From Primula veris (Eukaryota; Streptophyta; Magnoliopsida; Ericales; Primulaceae): a stretch of 64,000 nt of DNA. Below are positions 57,535 to 64,000 of the stretch, piece by piece (positions within the stretch are counted from its first letter, which is position 1; every line of letters starts with the position of its first letter). The notes under the pieces were generated by a model, which saw nothing but the letters and a program-made list of their open reading frames with translations, did no database searches and was not told the DNA's origin. A program made the translations under genes and the position numbers. The stretch covers positions 13,876,258-13,940,257 of the forward strand of contig OY821747.1 of NCBI GenBank assembly GCA_963682055.1, read 5' to 3'.

Positions 57535-59460
57535 GAACAAGATGAACACACTACTTCGACTCAGCTATGTGCATGTCATACGATGCCAAGTGCTGCTTTA
57601 GATCCATCTAGTTTCTTTTGATCTACAAAAACAACACAGATAATAGATCTCAATTTTTAAGAAAAAACAACATTAAAGTCTTAAAAACTTCTTTCCATTT
57701 AAAAAAAAAAACTGTTTAAAATTTAAAGTTTACTTAGATCAATTTTACGCCAAGCCACTTCATATCTTTAACGTCCAACTTTAGAAATATTACCACGACC
57801 TGGCAATAAGTTTTCGCGACGCAGTACAACTTTGGTTATTCTAATAAACCACATATTCATCTTCTATTGAGTTACACCTCAATTTAGTCTCTGGGTATTT
57901 AGAAATAATAATACCTTCTCCAATAACATTTTTAGATAGCTTAGCATTTAAAAACTTAGTTATTATTACATTAGTAAATCAGTTTCTGCTTTGGTATTAG
58001 TTGATGGGGGTTATTTGCAATTTTAGCACAAAAAATTAAAAGAAGCTACGACGAAATGTAACAAACTTATATTCACTTGAAATATTTTACCTGTGAAGTG
58101 GTAAGCGAGAAATTGTTGCAAACAATTTGCGAAATGTGTCCCAAAAAAAAGCGATGAACTGTTGTGACTGACAATTACGGCGATGCGGTCTGATCATTAC
58201 AAAAAACTTAACAACATGAGCGAAAATTAATAAAAGATATGGCACTAACAAAACTACAAATAAATCCACCACAACATTGAAAATAAACTATAGATATATT
58301 TTGAGTAATCAACTTAGGCACCGTAGCATAAATTACTTTGAAGGCTCACACTTTGGTGTAACTGCAGTAAAGGGTGTACAATTAGTTATTGAATAAATTA
58401 TATATTCGCATTACTCATGTATACAATGTAAGCTATGTAGAAGGAGTGGGATTTTGAACTACAAAATTTTCAATCATAATTTGCTTCATATATAAAATCA
58501 TCCTTATACAGTTTCTATACATTTAGAATTGGTAAAAACATTGTAAGAAATAAATCCCTTAACTTGGATCTCCTATAACCAAGTTGACCTCAAGCAATTC
58601 TAGAAAACTCTAGGAAATCAATCAATCGGATAAAAACTAAATGTGAAATCTTTACCTTCGGTCTTTTTGGCCGCAATGTCATCAAATACTAAGAAATTAC
58701 CCTTGTGAATTGCTAGTCTGCAATAAACAACTGGAGAAATCTGCGAAGCCTTTAGTAATGAGGAGAAAAAAAATTCATTATTGGTGCTCTTCAATGAAAC
58801 AACAAGCAATGTAAGAATCCACAACAATAACAGTAGTTTCATTTAGAACAGACTAATTATAACTATATGTCACATTAGACAATTGATATCTGAGGTGCGA
58901 AGTTGTCAATAACAAAGCTCATAAAAGAAGTAGAGAATTAACTTTAACTATATAAAATTTACGGATAAGTATTAGAGGCAAGAGATCAGTACATTTTAAT
59001 GTCTTTATAATTTATGAATTAGAAATTTGGTCAAGCCCTTCTTTTTTATTGCAATTTGTTTTGAGCGAGAGCTGTTTCAGTAGCATTCAAACGTAGATTT
59101 GTTATGATAAAAAGAATTAGGGAGTATACAAAAACTTTGAGCACGACACTATTTCAAATATATTACAAAATTTTCTACTTGAAGAGACGGAGAGAGAGGT
59201 CAGAAGAGACACTGTTTTCACGATCAGCAGGTTCGAAGCGAGGGTAAGACTTAGTCGTGTGTCCTCTTTGTAGGCCAACCTCTTAGACCTTGATGAAGCG
59301 CTATACAATTGAGAGAGATTTGTGTTGTTTTTTGAGAGAAAAAACTAACTGTGAGATAGAAAGAGAGATGTGCTGGAGAGAAAAAAAAATTAGAATGCGT
59401 GGGAATATTTTTTTTTATCTTGCATGTATTAGCTGTATGAAATTTGAATTAATTTCTCTC
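57535..59460. other. Unassigned region; weak small-ORF candidate
   Basis: No recognisable gene. The minus-strand open stretch 58618-58842 (74 codons) starts MKLLLLLWILTLLVVSLKS, which looks like a secretory signal peptide or a single membrane helix, but the remainder matches nothing I know and there is no other coding support. Confidence 0.25.
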
Positions 59461-59463
59461 TCA

Positions 59464-59650
59464 TTAAAAAAGAAAAATACTCAAATAGCAACCTGACGAT
59501 ATTTTTTGTTAGGAGCTTATTAGCGACGGTTTTTGTGACGGATTTGTGACAGTTTAATCAATTTGTGATAGATTTATGACAACTTTTTAAATTAGTGACA
59601 GACTTGTGACAACTTTTGACTCTAACTAAATCAAATATTATTTTGTAGTG
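59464..59650. mobile_element. CACTA-type MITE, worn copy
   Basis: It is homologous to the intact copy at 63795-63987 through GGAGCTTATTAGCGACGGTT, TTTGTGACGG and CTAAATCAAATATTATTTTGTAGTG. The left CACTAC terminus has decayed. Confidence 0.7.
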
Positions 59651-59654
59651 TACA

Positions 59655-60125
59655 CCGTCTTTAATTCTTTTGTCAATTAAGACGGTTATAAAAAATCGGG
59701 TCTAAAGTTATCTTTTAGTACGATTTTTGAGTTAGACTACCATTGGATTAAAAAATACATGGTTAGATGATAAGTTTTCAATAACTAATTTAATTTTTAT
59801 TATATGTTAGACAAATTAGGATTTAATAAATTAAAAACAAATTTTACAACACAATAACAATCCAAATAAAAATATAGAACACTAGTGAATACTATACTAA
59901 ATTTAATTATTAATCAAATTTTGAAAAAAATAACAATTGGTTATTTATTTTTGAAAAATAGACTCTGTGCCGTTCAATTGATTGACAACACAAAAGAAAA
60001 ACTCTTTAGAACAGTAATTATTAAACAGTGTCTAAAATTATGTTTTTAAGAAGGTAATACTAAACTGAGTCTAAAGTAATTTTTTGAGACGATTTTTTTA
60101 CCGTCTCAAATGCCCCTATTTGTAA
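59655..60125. mobile_element. Probable MITE with ACCGTCTC words
   Basis: The segment opens near ACACCGTCTTTAATTC and closes near TTTTTACCGTCTCAAATG, with GAGTCTAAAGTAATTTTTTG repeats between. It is related to the 56285-56600 segment. Boundaries are approximate. Confidence 0.35.
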
Positions 60126-60129
60126 ATTA

Positions 60130-61380
60130 AAAAAAAAATGTTATTTTTACGTTATTTCAAGATTTAATGTAGGAATTGGTTAATGAAATTATCATGTTAT
60201 CACTTAACAATGTTAACTTTATTGTTAAATATAACAATAATGTTAAAAACATTAAGTTTAATGAGTTAGTTAACAACACAATATATTGTGAAAGAAAAAC
60301 ATGTCTATTAGCTAACAATTTTATATAGCAAGTGAGATAATATCAGTATTGCTGATGCTTTTAGTATGACATTCTAATTGCATAATGGCTATTATTTTAA
60401 AATTTCAAATATGTCAGAAAAGAAAAAAGGACGTCAAATATAATTCGCATAATCTTTTGCAATTCTGTGTAAGCGAGAATGTCATGCCTCTAAGATATTT
60501 CATTACTATTCTCTCTCTCTTTAACATCTAAAAGCCTAAAACTCAAAACTCAAATAAAAAGCCACCGCCGCATGGGGCAGGGGAGTCACCACCAGTCCTC
60601 CTGCCCTGATGTCGTCTTTTCTTCCCTCCCCCCTATCTTCGTTGTCTTCTATCCTTCTTCTCCTTATATCAACCCTTCTCTCACGTTTTATTGAAAAAAA
60701 TATATGCTCCTTCGTAGGACGGGTCTGACCTCTAACCAGTTCGTCTGGCAACTATTCATAATCCCGATTTAGATTTTTAACCTCAAAGGTTAACAACGGG
60801 TAAAGATAAAACCTACAAATAAAAATTAAGGATTGGTCCCTAAATATAAAACTATTTAATAATTAGTCACTGTTCAAAGCTTAATTAAGTATTGGTCTAT
60901 TATTTTTAAAACTAATTAATTATTGGTACATTTTTATTAAATATAAAACGGGTCACAATTCTAATTTGTTTATTTTTCTCCAATATGTTCTCTCTCTAAA
61001 AAAACGGACCCCACTGCCGACGTCGGCGGCGGCACAACCATGGCAGTCATCTTCTCCGATGATGAACTCGGATCTTTGCGCAATCTCAAGCTCTCTCTCT
61101 TCCAATTCCCATATTTCTCTTTCTCCTAATATATATATATATGTGCATATATAAATATATGTATGTAACATTCTGTATGTATATACGTACACACAGTGCG
61201 TCCACGTCACCGTCGGAGAAAATGTTCGTCGACGGCGGAGCAGCGACTGTGACGGCGATATATCTTTGTGTCTATATATATATATATATATATATCCCGA
61301 GAAAAAGATGGAATATAGATGTAATTTCCAAAAGTTTAACTAAATTACAGAATTGTCCATTTGTTCTGAAATTTTAAATA
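60130..61380. other. Non-coding region
   Basis: The segment 60540-60740 is pyrimidine-rich, and 61000-61260 is locally GC-richer with CGTCGGCGG-type words. Neither shows a protein domain. Two short TA/AT microsatellites flank the second. Confidence 0.4.
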
Positions 61381-61389
61381 ATTAGTCTT

Positions 61390-63020
61390 CCAGCAATAAT
61401 CTTGTCCCGGATGCATACAATAATAAATCAAAATTACTCTAACTATTTTTAAAATTAATCAGAATGTTTTTAAAGTCACTCAAACAATTTCTGAAATCAC
61501 TCAGTTTGTTTTAAAATTATTTAGATTATTTTTAAAATCTCTCAGACTGTTTTTAAAATCTCTCGAACCGTTTTAAAACGACTTAGACTGTTTTTTAAAT
61601 GACTCAAAATGACTTATATTACTTTGATACGAACTCATACTGTTTTTAAAATAAATTAAATTAATTCGGACTGTTTTTAAATGAATCAAAACGACTTAAA
61701 CTGTTTTTATACTAACCCGGACTGTTTTTAAAATGACTTCAATTAACCCGAACTGTTTTTAAAATGATTTAAAATTACTCAGACTATTTTTTTAATAATT
61801 TAAAATGACTCGGACTCTTTTTAAAATGACTTAAAATGACTTACACTCTTTTTAAAATGACTTAAAATTAGCCATACTAATTATAAAATGACTTAAAACA
61901 ACTCAGACTGCTTTATAATTACTCAAACTATTTTTAAAATGACTCAGACTATTTTATAATTACTCAGACTATTTTTAAAATGATTTAAAACAACTCAAAC
62001 TATATTTATATTTACCCAGACTGTTTTAATAATTACTAAGAATGTTTGTAAAATTACTCACACTGTTTTTAAAACGACTCAAAATAATTTTAAAATAACT
62101 CTAACTATTTTTATAATTACTCAGTCTGTTTTTAAAATAACTTAAAAAAAAGTCAGACTGTTTTTAAAATTACTAAAACTATTTTTAAATTTACTCAGGT
62201 TATTTTTCAAATGACTTAAAATGACTGAGACTGTTTTAAAAATATATTAAAATGATCCAGACTGTTTTTAAAACGACTCAGACTATTTTTAAAATGACTT
62301 GGACTGTTTTTAAAACAACTCAAAATGATTTTAAAATAAGTTAAAACGACTCGGATTGTTTTTAAAATAACTTAAAACAACTCAGAATGTTTTTAAAATG
62401 ACTTAAAATAACTTAGACCGTTTTTCAAATAACTTATACTATTTTTAAAATGACTTAAAACGACTGAGACTGTTTTTTAAATGAGTTAAAATGACTCTGA
62501 CTGTTTTCAAAATTACTTAAAATTACTCAGACTTTTTTTAAAATAGCCAAAAACAACTCATACTATTTTTAAAAGGATTCAGACTATTTTTAAAACGACT
62601 AAGACTGCTTTTAAAAAAAATTAGAATGACTAAGACTATTTTTAAAAGGATTTTCCGGCTGATACTGTTTTTAAAATAATTTAAAGCGACTCAGACTGAT
62701 TTTGAAATTACTTAAAATTACTCAGGCTGGTTTTAAAATTATTTAAAACGACCCAGACTCTTTTTAAAATGACTTAAAACGACTCAGACTGTTTTTAAAA
62801 TGACTTAAAACGACTTTGACTATTTTTAAAATTACTCTGACTGTTTTAAAAATTACTAAAACTGTTTTTCAAATTACTAAAATTGTTTTTAAGTACTAGG
62901 ACTATTTTTAAATTACTGAGATTATTTTTAAAGTTAATCTAACCGTTTTAAAATTAGTCAGGCTCTTTTTTAAATGACTAAAACTATTTTAAATTACTCA
63001 GACTGTTTTCAAATAAGTAG
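61390..63020. repeat. Degenerate AT-rich short-unit satellite (about 1.6 kb)
   Basis: The block is built from variants of ACTCAGACTGTTTTTAAAAT and TGACTTAAAA. GACTGTTTTTAAA or GACTATTTTTAAA recurs dozens of times, at spacings of about 20-21 or about 31-33 bp, as though a 10-11-bp base unit were used two or three at a time. There is no coding capacity and no transposon end. Confidence 0.9.
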
Positions 63021-63024
63021 AGTG

Positions 63025-63790
63025 ACTCGGAATAAAATAAAAATAGTTGTTTCATGATAAATTTTAGAAAGGTAGCAAATTTGAATTTTTGTTTGTCATA
63101 TTTGTTAATTACATGTTTTTGTAATCGAAATTTAAAGTAAAAGGACTAACTGGGTTTTTATAGAAAACTATGAGATGTATGGTGATAGTAATATAAAACT
63201 AACACAATAAACCAAAAAAAAAAACACGTATATCCGCTGCGCGTAGCGCGTGATAGGGTGCAACGTGGCATCATTTTATAGGTTCATGTGTAAATGGACC
63301 GATCCTTAAATAGTTTGGAGCGGATGCACTGATCCTTAAATACTTCTGAAATCTTGTACCAATCCGAAATTTACCCTGAGACATAAGATTTAATATAAAC
63401 GTTTAGATCGGGTTAATTAGTGTTTTGGCACCCCGATAGAGCTTACTGTTAGTCCTACTAATTGGATTTTAAGGTCCTCCGTTGTCTTCTTGTAGCCACA
63501 AAATAAATTAGCGATTCAAGAATTGTTAATTACGTATACTCGATGAGAGGTCACTATTCTCTTAAAGAAAGGTTTCGTCATAAAACTAACGATATCAACA
63601 TATGTGACGCAACAATATGTGTAAAAGTGTTGAACAAAAATATGAAGTGTGTAGAAGACTAGAAGTATATGTGGAGATGATTTTATTTCCGTAGCACATG
63701 TATTAATTCTTAAAAGTTTTCTCATTTATGTCTTTTAGATTTCTGGGGTAATAAGGTCATTTCGACCTTTCATTATTAATATTAATGAAA
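63025..63790. other. Non-coding region
   Basis: A GCTGCGCGTAGCGCGTGATA word lies at 63235-63254. No gene or paired repeat was recognised. Confidence 0.4.
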
Positions 63791-63794
63791 TAGT

Positions 63795-63987
63795 CACTAC
63801 AAAAAAATACTCAAATAGCGACGGGATTAGTGAAGGTATTATTTGTTACGAGCTTATTAGCGACGGTTTTTGTGACGGCTTTGCGACAGTTTAGTCAATT
63901 TGCGACAGATTTGTGACAACTTTTTAAATTAGCGACAGGCTTGTGACAGCTTTTGACTCTCACTAAATCAAACATTATTTTGTAGTG
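63795..63987. mobile_element. CACTA-type MITE, intact ends, 193 bp
   Basis: It begins CACTACAAAAAAATACTC and ends TATTTTGTAGTG, with a perfect 3-bp target duplication AGT (63792-63794 and 63988-63990). The interior has repeated GCGACGG, GCGACAG and GTGACAG words, typical CACTA subterminal motifs. It is more intact than the 59464-59650 copy. Confidence 0.9.
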
Positions 63988-64000
63988 AGTGGTTCTTCCC

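Noticed and set aside
60536..61210. Arg/Glu-rich and Tyr-rich short open stretches
   Set aside because: They translate pyrimidine-rich and TA-repeat sequence, with no domain or gene structure.

Overview
This is a nuclear window from a flowering plant, most likely a eudicot. It holds one intact intron-bearing nuclear gene in the plant style, abundant and nested LTR retrotransposons, many small DNA transposons (MITEs) and a decayed plastid-DNA insertion. I cannot name the species.

The only intact conventional host gene I can support is a plastid 1-deoxy-D-xylulose-5-phosphate synthase (DXS) on the + strand. It runs from 31985 to 38825 in ten exons, every splice site is GT-AG, and it encodes 715 residues. 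Sequence features place it in plant DXS class 2, the clade linked to inducible and specialised isoprenoids. A TATA box, a pyrimidine-rich leader and an AATAAA signal frame it, and it sits in a comparatively transposon-poor island (about 31.1-39.1 kb).

Left of DXS (0-31 kb) is mostly mobile DNA: a decayed CACTA transposase region (about 0.3-3.2 kb); a small CACTA MITE (3255-3434); a solo Ty1/copia LTR (3466-4882); a hAT-like MITE (6150-7026); a Ty3/gypsy 3' LTR remnant (9777-10861); a terminal-repeat-in-miniature (TRIM) element (10949-11490); a nearly intact gag-only copia-type retrotransposon with target-site duplication AAAAT (11887-16752); gypsy LTRs and an Athila-like protease remnant (17.5-20.6 kb); and a full-length but frame-broken minus-strand Ty1/copia element with target-site duplication CATCC (20712-28484). 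The solo LTR at 3.5 kb belongs to the same family as that last element.

Right of DXS (39-64 kb) come scrambled Ty3/gypsy pol fragments, a plastid ndhF pseudogene transferred to the nucleus (about 40.6-42.9 kb), a three-armed foldback hairpin, and a hAT MITE carrying a tRNA-like relic. A second copy of the TAGGG-type MITE, a Stowaway MITE, a gypsy-like LTR and a second TRIM in the opposite orientation follow. The most striking element lies at about 50.36-54.88 kb: a 4.5-kb transposon with very long terminal inverted repeats enclosing a plant mobile domain (PMD, MAIN/MAIL-like) gene on the minus strand, with another MITE nested in one arm. Beyond it are a pogo/Tigger (Emigrant-like) element with a transposase remnant, more CACTA MITEs, and a 1.6-kb block of short AT-rich repeats (about 61.4-63.0 kb).

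Apart from DXS, and possibly the PMD gene, nothing here looks like a functional protein-coding unit. The genes do not form a pathway cluster. Element boundaries were read by eye from terminal motifs and target-site duplications.
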